This document shows positions 7,049 to 13,339 of a stretch of 14,301 bases of DNA, one piece after another. Every line of letters begins with the position of its first letter. Within the stretch, counting starts at the first letter, position 1. Source of the stretch: Syntrophorhabdaceae bacterium (lineage in GTDB: Bacteria > Desulfobacterota > Syntrophorhabdia > Syntrophorhabdales > Syntrophorhabdaceae). The notes under the pieces are model-generated. The model searched no databases and had not been told where the DNA came from. It worked only from the letters and a program-made list of their open reading frames with translations. Location: assembly GCA_026416315.1 (NCBI GenBank), contig JAOAFK010000238.1, positions 1 to 14,301 on the forward strand. Reading direction: 5' to 3'. The position numbers were made by a program, and so were the translations under genes.

Positions 7049-8620
7049 ATGGATATTACGATAGCTGAAATACTTGCAAGAAATGCACGGATGTATCCAA
7101 ACGATGTGGCCCTTGTGGAGAGGATTCCAGCGGAAAAGAAAAGGTTTGAGATTACATGGAAGGAATTCGATTCAAAGGCAAATCAGTTTGCTAATGCCCT
7201 TGCCGCAAGGGGCATCAAAAAAGGCGACAAGGTCATTCATTTTATGATGAATTCTATTGACTGGCTTGTTGCCTATTTCGGGATTGTAAAAACAGGGGCA
7301 TGGGTGGTTCCACTTAATTTTCGTTTTACAGCAGATGATGTAAAATATTGTTGTGATGTGGCTGAACCGAAAATTATTGTATTTGATGAGGAATTTACAG
7401 GAAGAATAGAGGCAATTAAAGATAAGCTTCCAAATGTAAAAAATTATATCTGCCTCGGAAACAATATACCATCCTTTGCAGAATCTTTTTCAAAGGTGGT
7501 GGCAGAATCACCGTCAACACCCCTTAATGTAGAGCTTTTTCAATCCGATGAATGCGGTCTTTATTTTACATCAGGGACAACAGGGCAACCAAAACCCATT
7601 TTACTTACTCACAAGAACATGCTCTGTGCATGTATAACAGAGAATGCAAATCATCATCAGACAAAAGACGATACATTTGTCCTTATCCCACCTTTATATC
7701 ATACAGGGTCTAAGATGCACTGGTTTGGCAGTTTTATTGTGGGTGGAAAAGGAGTTCTTTTGAAAGGTGTTTCTCCAGAATGGATCTTTGAGGCCATAAG
7801 TGAGGAACAGGGTACCATAATCTTTCTTCTTGTGCCCTGGGCACAGGATATACTTTTGAAACTTGATAGCGGTGAGATAAAGCTTGAAAATTATAAGCTT
7901 GACCAATGGAGGCTCATGCATATAGGTGCTCAACCTGTGCCACCAGCATTGATAAGACACTGGAAAAAATATTTTCCCAATATGCAGTACGATACAAATT
8001 TCGGTTTAAGTGAATCCACAGGACCGGGCTGTGTCCATTTAGGGATTGGTAATGAGCATAAAATTGGTGCCATCGGAAAGCCTGGGTTTAACTGGGAAGC
8101 AAGGATAGTTGATGATAATGGCAATGATGTTAAACCTGGTGAAACAGGGGAATTGGTTGTCCGTGGAGATGGTGTGATGCGTGAATACTACAAAAACCCT
8201 GAGGCCACAGCAAAGACAATAAAAGACGGCTGGCTCTATACAGGAGATATGGCAAGACAGGATGAGGATGGCTTTATCTGGCTTGTGGATAGAAAAAAAG
8301 ATGTAATCATAACAGGTGGTGAAAACGTCTTTCCTGTAGAGGTTGAAGATTTTATACACACCCTTGATGGTGTAAAAGATGTGGCTGCAATTGGACTACC
8401 AGATGAGAGACTCGGTGAAATTGTGGCTGTTATTGTAGAGGTTGCACCTGGCAAAACCTTAACAGAAGAGGAAGTATTAAAGCATTGTGAGGGATTACCC
8501 AAATATAAAAGACCGAGAAAGGTGTTTTTCGACACAGTTCCTCGTAACCCTACAGGAAAGATAGAGAAACCGAAGTTAAGGAAAAAATATTCAGGGATGG
8601 AAGAGGCATTTAAAATCTGA
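7049..8620 (+). CDS. AMP-dependent acyl-CoA ligase (ANL superfamily), copy 2
   Basis: A second ATP-dependent acyl-CoA ligase of the same subfamily, clearly homologous to the divergent minus-strand copy (for example VPLNFRF here against TPLNFRF, YICLGNN in both, and the same ending around NPxGKIEKPKLR). Motifs: TSGTTGQPK (174-182), FGLSE in place of YGxTE (A5), GWLYTGDMA (A7), DRKKDVIITGGEN (A8, GGEN 423-426) and the adenylation lysine Lys504. The 523-residue length is normal. The copies differ across the region between A3 and A5 that usually shapes the acyl pocket, so they probably use different acids. Start is ATG 7049, with AGGAGGGG at 7037-7044. The next gene, rnc, appears to have its own promoter just after the stop codon. 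Confidence 0.88.
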   Translation: MDITIAEILARNARMYPNDVALVERIPAEKKRFEITWKEFDSKANQFANALAARGIKKGDKVIHFMMNSIDWLVAYFGIVKTGAWVVPLNFRFTADDVKYCCDVAEPKIIVFDEEFTGRIEAIKDKLPNVKNYICLGNNIPSFAESFSKVVAESPSTPLNVELFQSDECGLYFTSGTTGQPKPILLTHKNMLCACITENANHHQTKDDTFVLIPPLYHTGSKMHWFGSFIVGGKGVLLKGVSPEWIFEAISEEQGTIIFLLVPWAQDILLKLDSGEIKLENYKLDQWRLMHIGAQPVPPALIRHWKKYFPNMQYDTNFGLSESTGPGCVHLGIGNEHKIGAIGKPGFNWEARIVDDNGNDVKPGETGELVVRGDGVMREYYKNPEATAKTIKDGWLYTGDMARQDEDGFIWLVDRKKDVIITGGENVFPVEVEDFIHTLDGVKDVAAIGLPDERLGEIVAVIVEVAPGKTLTEEEVLKHCEGLPKYKRPRKVFFDTVPRNPTGKIEKPKLRKKYSGMEEAFKI

Positions 8621-8626
8621 AAAATC

Positions 8627-8635
8627 TGATATAAT
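8627..8635 (+). promoter_or_regulatory. extended -10 promoter of rnc operon
   Basis: TGATATAAT is a perfect TGnTATAAT extended -10 element, seven bases after the ligase stop codon. No -35 is recognisable 17 bp upstream, which extended -10 promoters tolerate. Transcription would start near 8641-8643, at the foot of the hairpin described next. Confidence 0.55.
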
Positions 8636-8639
8636 ATGC

Positions 8640-8660
8640 GAGGGAGGTTTATCCTCCCTC
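8640..8660 (+). promoter_or_regulatory. 5' hairpin of rnc enclosing the Shine-Dalgarno
   Basis: GAGGGAGG (8640-8647) and CCTCCCTC (8653-8660) pair perfectly over 8 bp around a TTTAT loop. The stem holds GGGAGG, the only strong Shine-Dalgarno-like sequence before rnc, and ends one base before the first ATG (8662). No U-run follows, so it is not an intrinsic terminator for the upstream ligase. It could limit rnc translation or stabilise the 5' end. If transcription starts at 8642 or later, the stem would lose one or two pairs. Confidence 0.55.
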
Positions 8661-8661
8661 A

Positions 8662-9351
8662 ATGTTATACCTTATGAGATGTGTTATGTTTTCTACACCC
8701 ATTGAAGAGATTATAGGTTATGAATTTAAAAACAAAGAATTGTTGGAACAGGCAATAACACATACCTCTTTCTTCAACGAGAGAAAAGAGATACGAAAAT
8801 CAGATAATGAAAAGCTTGAATATCTTGGTGATGCCATACTTAACTGTATTATCAGCATATTTCTATATAAAAAATATAAAGATAGGCATGAAGGTTTTTT
8901 AAGCAATGCCCGCTCATGTCTTGTAAGAAGGGAAACTCTCACAGATATTGCAAAAAAATTGGATCTTGGTAAGTATTTTAATTACGGTAACGGTGATAAT
9001 GGGGTGCCCGAGGAATCAAAGGTTTTATCAAATATGATTGAGGCATTAATAGGGGCTGTGTATTTAGATGGAGGTATTGCAAAAACCAAAAAGGTAATAA
9101 AAAAACTGTTTGATCCGTATTTTACAGATGAAAAACTTTCAGAAAAAAGTCCGAAAAACATGCTCCAGGAATATACACAGAAAAAATGGGGAATCCTGCC
9201 TAAATATAAATTTACAAGGAAGATAAAAAATGGATTTGCCGTAAATGTTTATCTCGGAAACGAATACAAGGCAAAAGGTATTGGAAAAACAAAAAAGGAG
9301 GCAGAGCAAAAGGCTGCAAAGGCCATGCTCGATTTGTTAAATGTCAGATAA
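8662..9351 (+). CDS. rnc: ribonuclease III
   Basis: Double-strand-specific endoribonuclease that processes rRNA precursors and structured mRNAs as a Mg2+-dependent dimer. The RNase III domain (about 12-155) has the signature EKLEYLGDA (50-58, with acidic Glu53 and Asp57) and the second catalytic Glu127 in MIEALIGAVYLDGG. The double-stranded-RNA-binding domain (about 163-227) ends in KTKKEAEQKAAKAML. Both domains are complete and the 229 residues are of usual length. The start is uncertain: ATGs at 8662, 8674 and 8686 are in frame. The only strong Shine-Dalgarno lies inside a hairpin and 14 nt before 8662, whereas 8686 would leave a short but sufficient N-terminus. The 3' end overlaps the next gene by 11 bp. 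Confidence 0.93.
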   Translation: MLYLMRCVMFSTPIEEIIGYEFKNKELLEQAITHTSFFNERKEIRKSDNEKLEYLGDAILNCIISIFLYKKYKDRHEGFLSNARSCLVRRETLTDIAKKLDLGKYFNYGNGDNGVPEESKVLSNMIEALIGAVYLDGGIAKTKKVIKKLFDPYFTDEKLSEKSPKNMLQEYTQKKWGILPKYKFTRKIKNGFAVNVYLGNEYKAKGIGKTKKEAEQKAAKAMLDLLNVR

Positions 9352-9553
9352 AGTTTTAGAAGAAAAAGAAGAAAAAGAAAAGGAAATCAAGCAACCAGAA
9401 AATTTTGTTGTATACGATTCAAAAACCCTTCTATTTTCAAGGCAACACCTCTGCATTTATCTAAGAGAGTTATACGATTTGGCTGATAAAGAGATGGAAG
9501 AAGCTAAGCAGAGGGGAGATAAAGCAGAGAATAGATCTGAGGATGAGGCATGA
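9341..9553 (+). CDS. small acidic protein of unknown function
   Basis: I do not recognise this 70-residue protein. It has a Lys/Glu-rich N-terminus, a central less charged part (FVVYDSKTLLFSRQHLCIYL, about 22-41) and a strongly charged C-terminal helix (DKEMEEAKQ and on). No signal peptide or membrane segment is seen. Its reality is suggested by tight packing: it starts 11 bp inside rnc and its TGA overlaps the ATG of the flavoredoxin-like gene in an ATGA, so all three genes should be translationally coupled. There is no good Shine-Dalgarno at its ATG. A functional link to RNase III or to the flavin protein is only a guess from position. Confidence 0.6.
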   Translation: MSDKVLEEKEEKEKEIKQPENFVVYDSKTLLFSRQHLCIYLRELYDLADKEMEEAKQRGDKAENRSEDEA

Positions 9554-10131
9554 AAAGATCCCTTGGCGGAAAAACTGTTGTGCACCCTGCACCTGCATTT
9601 GTAATTGGAACTTATGATAAAAATGGCAGACCAAATGCCGCAACCGTTGCCTGGGGTGGTATATGTTGTTCAAATCCTCCGTGCATCTCTATTTCATTGA
9701 GAAAGGCCACATACACCTATGAAAATATAATGGAAAAAAAGGCATTTACGGTTAATATTCCTTCGGAAAGATATGTAAAGGAAGTAGATTTTTTCGGGGT
9801 TTATTCTGGTAGAGACAGGGATAAATTTTTAGAAACAGGACTTACACCTGTTAGGGCAACAACAGTGGATGCACCATATATTGAAGAATTCCCTTTTATT
9901 CTCGAATGCTCGCTGCTCCATTTTATTGATTTAGGTCTGCACACCCAGTTTATAGGGGAAATCAAGGATTTAAAGGCAGATGAATCTGTGATTTTAAAGA
10001 ACAACTTAATTGATATAGAGATGGTAAGACCTATTATCTATGCCCCTGAATTGAGAAAATACTTTAGTCTCGGGAAATTTCTTGGAGATGCTTTTTCTTC
10101 AGGTAAAAAATTAAGCAAAAATAAAAGTTGA
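9550..10131 (+). CDS. flavin reductase family protein, flavoredoxin-like
   Basis: FMN-binding split-barrel protein of the flavin reductase-like family. Relatives include flavoredoxins of sulfate reducers, which bind FMN and carry electrons, and NAD(P)H:flavin oxidoreductases. The N-terminal half shows the family pattern: HPAPAFVIGTYD, NAATVAWGGICCSNPP, SISLRKATYTYENI, then AFTVNIPS and FGVYSGRDRDKF, and LECSLL near residue 120. At 193 residues it is close to Desulfovibrio flavoredoxin (about 190). Whether it is an electron carrier or a reductase cannot be decided. The pair Cys39-Cys40 (in GGICCSNPPC) and Cys45 might bind a ligand. It overlaps the preceding small gene by 4 bp, and GAGG precedes the ATG closely. 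It converges with the pan operon, whose terminator lies just beyond. Confidence 0.82.
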   Translation: MKRSLGGKTVVHPAPAFVIGTYDKNGRPNAATVAWGGICCSNPPCISISLRKATYTYENIMEKKAFTVNIPSERYVKEVDFFGVYSGRDRDKFLETGLTPVRATTVDAPYIEEFPFILECSLLHFIDLGLHTQFIGEIKDLKADESVILKNNLIDIEMVRPIIYAPELRKYFSLGKFLGDAFSSGKKLSKNKS

Positions 10132-10148
10132 AATCTCACATATTATTC

Positions 10149-10172
10149 AAAAAAATGGGGGATTTTACCCCC
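10149..10172 (-). terminator. intrinsic terminator of the panBCD operon
   Basis: Read on the minus strand: GGGGG, a TAAAAT loop, CCCCC, A, then seven T. It lies 46 bp beyond the panD stop codon and is the natural end of the pantothenate operon. On the plus strand the same stem has no U-run, so the flavoredoxin-like gene is not clearly terminated here. Confidence 0.8.
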
Positions 10173-10217
10173 TGGTTGGCCTATAAAATTTCTACATTTT
10201 TTACTTGTAGTTAATCA

Positions 10218-10589
10218 TCAATTACTTACAACCCTTAATTGATTTTTTATCCTGTTGTTGGAATCCACATAGACCTTTTTGGGCTGAAAGGTTGCCAGTT
10301 CTTTTTCATCATAGCTTGCATACGTAACAATTATTATGAGGTCATCTTTTTTTGCCTTGTGGGCTGCTGCGCCATTAATGCATATAATGCCTGAATTCCT
10401 TTCCCCTTTGATAGCGTATGTGGTAAAGCGCTCCCCATTTGTTACATTATATATCTGCACCTGTTCATATGGCAGAATGTCTGCCTGTTCCATTAGGGCT
10501 TCATCTATGGTGATGCTACCCTCATAATGAAGGTTACTCTCTGTAACCCTTGCCCTATGGATCTTTGATTTCATCATGACCTTTAACAT
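10218..10589 (-). CDS. panD: aspartate 1-decarboxylase proenzyme
   Basis: Makes beta-alanine from L-aspartate for pantothenate synthesis. PanD is a pyruvoyl enzyme: the chain self-cleaves between Gly24 and Ser25, and Ser25 becomes the pyruvoyl group. With the start chosen here those residues fall exactly at 24 and 25 (HYEGSITID), and Lys9, Arg54 and Tyr58 occupy their usual active-site positions. I therefore prefer the ATG at 10589 (123 residues) to an upstream in-frame ATG at 10643, which would add 18 unrelated residues encoded inside panC. A GGAGG (10597-10601) supports this start. It begins two bases after the panC stop. Length and motifs are normal, so the operon supplies its own beta-alanine. 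Confidence 0.95.
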   Translation of the reverse strand: MLKVMMKSKIHRARVTESNLHYEGSITIDEALMEQADILPYEQVQIYNVTNGERFTTYAIKGERNSGIICINGAAAHKAKKDDLIIIVTYASYDEKELATFQPKKVYVDSNNRIKNQLRVVSN

Positions 10590-10591
10590 GA

Positions 10592-11437
10592 TTAAACCTC
10601 CAGGATTGTATTGTCGATGAGCCTTGTCTTTCCGACAAAGCATGCCACGGCATATAAAGCCTTATTTTTTATAATGTCCAACTCTTCAAGGGTTTCTGTA
10701 TCCGTTATGCTGATATAGTCAATCTTGATGCCTTCTTCTGATTCGAGGATTTCTCTTGCCTTTTTCCTTAAGGTCTCTGCGTTCCTTTCACCGTTTTTGA
10801 ACATATCTTTCAGGGTTTTAATGGATTCATAGATTTTTAACGCCTTTTTTCTTTCATCTTCAGTGAGGTATGTATTTCTTGAACTCATGGCAAGGCCATC
10901 TTTTTCTCTTACAGTGGGATATGGAATGACCTTAAGATCCATATTTAGGTCCCTTACCATTCTTTCTATGATTTTGAATTGCTGGTAGTCCTTTAAACCA
11001 AATACAGCATAATGGGGTTTAACAATATGAAAAAGCTTTGTTACAACTGTTGCCACACCGATAAAATGTCCCTTTCTTGTCCTTCCACAGAGAAAATCTT
11101 CAAGGCCCCTCACCTGAACATATGTGGAGTAACCATAAGGATACATATCCTTTGCTTCGGGATAGAAAATGATATCTGTATGCTCCTTTTCGAGAAGAAT
11201 TCTATCTCTTTCAAAGTCTCTGGGGTATCTGTCGAGGTCTTCATTGGGTCCGAATTGCGTTGGGTTTACAAAGATGCTTACAACAACCACATCGCTTAAT
11301 TCCCTTGCCTTTCTTACAAGGCTTAAATGTCCTTCATGAAGGTAACCCATGGTGGGGACAAAACCTATTGTTTTTTTAGAGGCCCTTATCTCTTCTGCTA
11401 AATTTTGCATCTCATTTATGTTTTCTATTATCTTCAT
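10592..11437 (-). CDS. panC: pantothenate synthetase
   Basis: ATP-dependent ligase joining pantoate and beta-alanine to pantothenate through a pantoyl-adenylate. The 281 residues are the usual length. The nucleotidyltransferase HIGH-type motif is in PTMGYLHEGH (about 29-38), followed by VSIFVNPTQFGPNEDLDRYPR, FGLKDYQQ (about 146-153) and the KMSKS-equivalent loop REKDGLAMSSRN, all typical of PanC. It starts six bases after the panB stop and ends two bases before panD; its tail contains the panD ribosome-binding site. Only a weak Shine-Dalgarno (GAAAGAA) precedes its ATG, so coupling to panB translation is likely. Confidence 0.96.
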   Translation of the reverse strand: MKIIENINEMQNLAEEIRASKKTIGFVPTMGYLHEGHLSLVRKARELSDVVVVSIFVNPTQFGPNEDLDRYPRDFERDRILLEKEHTDIIFYPEAKDMYPYGYSTYVQVRGLEDFLCGRTRKGHFIGVATVVTKLFHIVKPHYAVFGLKDYQQFKIIERMVRDLNMDLKVIPYPTVREKDGLAMSSRNTYLTEDERKKALKIYESIKTLKDMFKNGERNAETLRKKAREILESEEGIKIDYISITDTETLEELDIIKNKALYAVACFVGKTRLIDNTILEV

Positions 11438-11443
11438 GTTCTT

Positions 11444-12238
11444 TCAATGGAAAGAATGGCTGTCATCTGGAAATATGCCTTCTTTAACCTCATCCATATA
11501 CGCTTTTACAGCCCTTGCTATTTCTTCTTTCAAATTTGCATATTTTTTTACGAATTTAGGTCTAAAATCACCTGATAAACCTAATAGGTCATATATGACA
11601 AGGACCTGACCATCGCAATCCGGTCCTGCACCTATGCCAATGGTGGGGATTTTAAGCATCTGTGTTATCTCTTTTGCAAGGTCTCGTGGCACACACTCAA
11701 GGACAATGGCAAATGCACCTGCCTCTTCAACAGATAAGGCATCCTGGATGAGCTTTTCTGCATCCTTTCCCTTCCCTTGAACCTTATAACCACCCATTCT
11801 GTGGATGGATTGTGGTGTAAGCCCAATGTGGCCCATCACTGGAATATCTATGTCAACGATTGCCTTTATGGTATCCTTCATATTTTGCCCACCCTCGAGC
11901 TTCACTGCTTCCGCAAGGCTTTCCTTCATCATTCTGCCGGCATTTCTCTTTGCCTGTTCAATACCTTCCTGGTATGACATAAAGGGCATATCAATTATTA
12001 CAAGGGCATTTTTTGTGCCTTTTACTACAGCCTTTGTATGGTGTATCATCTCTTCAACAGTAACGGGTATTGTATTGGGATAACCAAGCATTGTTGTGCC
12101 TACTGAATCTCCCACAAGGATCATGTCAATGCCTTGCTCATCTAATATGGAAGCCGTGATATAATCATAGGCAGTTAGCATAATAAGTTTTCTTTTACCT
12201 TTTTGTTCCTTTATATAAGGCACTGTAATATGTTCCAT
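11444..12238 (-). CDS. panB: 3-methyl-2-oxobutanoate hydroxymethyltransferase
   Basis: First committed step of pantothenate synthesis: transfers a hydroxymethyl group from 5,10-methylenetetrahydrofolate to 2-oxoisovalerate, giving ketopantoate. The 264-residue protein shows the whole PanB pattern: MLTAYDYITASILDEQG, LVGDSVGTTMLG (metal-binding Asp), the HHTKAV helix, GHIGLTPQSIHRMGGYKVQGK, the catalytic glutamate in VLECVP, and IGIGAGPDCDGQVLVIYDLLG. The ATG at 12238 is preceded by GGAG (12246-12249) at 7 nt. A two-codon frame (ATG GAG TAA, 12251-12243) with its own AGGAGG lies just upstream in another frame. Expression of the operon probably depends on the structured leader described separately. 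No panE is present; ketopantoate reduction must be encoded elsewhere. Confidence 0.96.
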   Translation of the reverse strand: MEHITVPYIKEQKGKRKLIMLTAYDYITASILDEQGIDMILVGDSVGTTMLGYPNTIPVTVEEMIHHTKAVVKGTKNALVIIDMPFMSYQEGIEQAKRNAGRMMKESLAEAVKLEGGQNMKDTIKAIVDIDIPVMGHIGLTPQSIHRMGGYKVQGKGKDAEKLIQDALSVEEAGAFAIVLECVPRDLAKEITQMLKIPTIGIGAGPDCDGQVLVIYDLLGLSGDFRPKFVKKYANLKEEIARAVKAYMDEVKEGIFPDDSHSFH

Positions 12239-12254
12239 AAAATTACTCCATAAT

Positions 12255-12284
12255 AAAAAAACCTCCTGAACACGGTTCAGAAGG
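12255..12284 (-). terminator. attenuator terminator in panB leader
   Basis: On the minus-strand RNA, CCUUCUGAA and UUCAGGAGG form nine continuous pairs (one G-U) around a CCGUG loop, followed directly by seven U. This is a strong intrinsic terminator 16 bp before panB and after its promoter, so it must be bypassed for panBCD to be made. Its 3' arm contains AGGAGG. Confidence 0.85.
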
Positions 12285-12306
12285 CTTATATTCTTTATCC
12301 TTCCGT
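12272..12306 (-). promoter_or_regulatory. candidate antiterminator in panB leader
   Basis: RNA ACGGAAGG (12306-12299) can pair with CCUU (12284-12281) and CCGU (12275-12272), bulging out CUGAA. This uses the 5' arm and loop of the terminator and also the CGG base and bulged A of the upstream pan hairpin, so it excludes both. It is weaker than the terminator stem (8 bp with a 5-nt bulge), as expected for a regulated alternative. Confidence 0.5.
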
Positions 12307-12338
12307 CTCGGTCCAGTCATCTTTTTGGATCCAAGCGG
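12303..12338 (-). promoter_or_regulatory. pan RNA motif (candidate riboswitch) upstream of panB
   Basis: The minus-strand RNA folds as CCG-CUUGG-[A]-UCCA, a 10-nt loop (AAAAGAUGAC), then UGGA-CCGAG-[A]-CGG. That is 12 pairs with one bulged adenosine on each strand (12330 and 12306). The pan motif, described by comparative genomics upstream of pantothenate genes in Firmicutes, Chloroflexi and Deltaproteobacteria, is a stem with two conserved bulged A residues, often in tandem. Here a single copy is seen. Position before panB and linkage to a terminator support the call. I compared it from memory, not with the family model. Confidence 0.75.
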
Positions 12339-12353
12339 TTTTTTTACTTTAAT

Positions 12354-12382
12354 ATTCAATCAAAGCTATATATCTTTGTCAA
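12354..12382 (-). promoter_or_regulatory. promoter of the panBCD operon
   Basis: Minus strand: TTGACA (12377-12382, 6/6), a 17-bp spacer and TTGAAT (12354-12359, 4/6). The expected start near 12347 places the pan hairpin about 9 nt from the 5' end and gives a leader of roughly 110 nt before the panB ATG. Confidence 0.6.
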
Positions 12383-12457
12383 TAGTTTTTTAATTTTTAT
12401 TTTTACGCTGAAAACATATAGATTTTTAAAAAGAAATACTGTAAAATTTTAATCAAT

Positions 12458-12533
12458 CGGGGCGTAGCGCAGCATGGTTTAGCGCACTTGCTTGGGGTGC
12501 AAGAGGTCGCAGGTTCAAATCCCGTCGCCCCGA
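12458..12533 (+). tRNA. tRNA-Pro (anticodon GGG)
   Basis: Seven-pair acceptor stem CGGGGCG/CGCCCCG with discriminator A, anticodon stem CTTGC/GCAAG and loop TTGGGGT giving anticodon GGG (proline, CCC/CCU codons). The T loop is TTCAAAT. No CCA is encoded; the gene is followed by TTT. The T stem GCAGG/CCCGT has a G-U pair and an A-C mismatch, where proline tRNAs usually have a U in place of that C. The gene lies upstream of surE in the same orientation. Confidence 0.95.
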
Positions 12534-12583
12534 TTTAATAATTTTATACCTGAAAATAAACCTCAGATGTATATGGTGAGACA

Positions 12584-13339
12584 TTGCTTATCCTCTTGTC
12601 AAACGACGACGGCATTCATTCCGAAGGGTTAACCACTCTAAAAGAAACCCTTGAAAAATATCATGATGTTATTGCGGTAGCGCCTGAAAAGGAAAGGACA
12701 TGTATAAGTCATGCTGTTACCATTCATAAACCTTTAAGGATTAAAAAAATAAATGATAACACTTATTGCACAAACGGAACGCCTGCTGATTGTATATGTC
12801 TTGCTTTAAATAAGATTTTACCAAAAAAACCTGATTTAATTATATCGGGTATAAATAAAGGACCCAATATGGGTCAGGATGTCCATTATTCAGGGACTGT
12901 GGCTGCCGCAAAAGAAGGTGCCCTTATGGGCATTCCATCTATGGCGGTATCCATTTCGGCAAGGGAACATTTTTATTTTAAGGATGCGGGAGAGGTTGTA
13001 ATGAGATTATTAGGATTGTTAGGTAATACCCTTCAAAAGACCTTTAAAGATGTTTTTTTGAATGTGAACATACCTAATTTGCCCTATGATAAAATAAAAG
13101 GTTTTTTGGTGACAAGGCTTGGAAAAAGGGTATATAATGATATTGTTACAGAGAGGATAGACCCAAGGGGTAATAAATATTACTGGATAGGTGGGAATGG
13201 CGATACATATGAAAAGTTAGATGGAAGTGATTTCATTGCAGTAGAAAATGGTTATGTCTCTATAACACCAATAACTCTTGATATAACAAACAGTGATTAT
13301 ATAGATGTAATAAAAAATTTTTTAAGGAGGTTCTTATGA
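12584..13339 (+). CDS. surE: 5'-nucleotidase SurE
   Basis: Metal-dependent phosphatase that removes phosphate from nucleoside 5'- and 3'-monophosphates, linked to stationary-phase and stress survival. The 251 residues match the family (E. coli 253). The N-terminal LLSNDDG motif carries the metal-binding Asp-Asp pair; also seen are the NGTPADC block (about 66-72) and SGINKGPNMGQDVHYSGTVAAAKEG (about 88-112), whose asparagine and serines complete the active site. The start is TTG at 12584 because the conserved MLILLSNDDG begins there and no in-frame ATG or GTG lies just upstream; GGTGAG sits only 3 nt before it, a poor ribosome-binding site. Its TGA overlaps the ATG of the aldolase/phosphatase gene by 4 bp, so these two are coupled. 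Confidence 0.94.
   Translation: MLILLSNDDGIHSEGLTTLKETLEKYHDVIAVAPEKERTCISHAVTIHKPLRIKKINDNTYCTNGTPADCICLALNKILPKKPDLIISGINKGPNMGQDVHYSGTVAAAKEGALMGIPSMAVSISAREHFYFKDAGEVVMRLLGLLGNTLQKTFKDVFLNVNIPNLPYDKIKGFLVTRLGKRVYNDIVTERIDPRGNKYYWIGGNGDTYEKLDGSDFIAVENGYVSITPITLDITNSDYIDVIKNFLRRFL

Noticed and set aside
10589..10643. Longer panD start at 10643.
   Set aside because: The extra 18 residues are encoded inside panC and would move the Gly24-Ser25 cleavage site; the ATG at 10589 has a GGAGG and gives family-standard numbering.
10336..12083. Open frames on the plus strand across panB, panC and panD.
   Set aside because: They are antisense shadows of well-identified genes, with no ribosome-binding sites or family resemblance.
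12303..12345. Plus-strand terminator formed by the pan hairpin followed by seven T.
   Set aside because: On the plus strand the stem has a C-A mismatch and no plus-strand gene ends upstream; the structure is better explained as the minus-strand pan motif.
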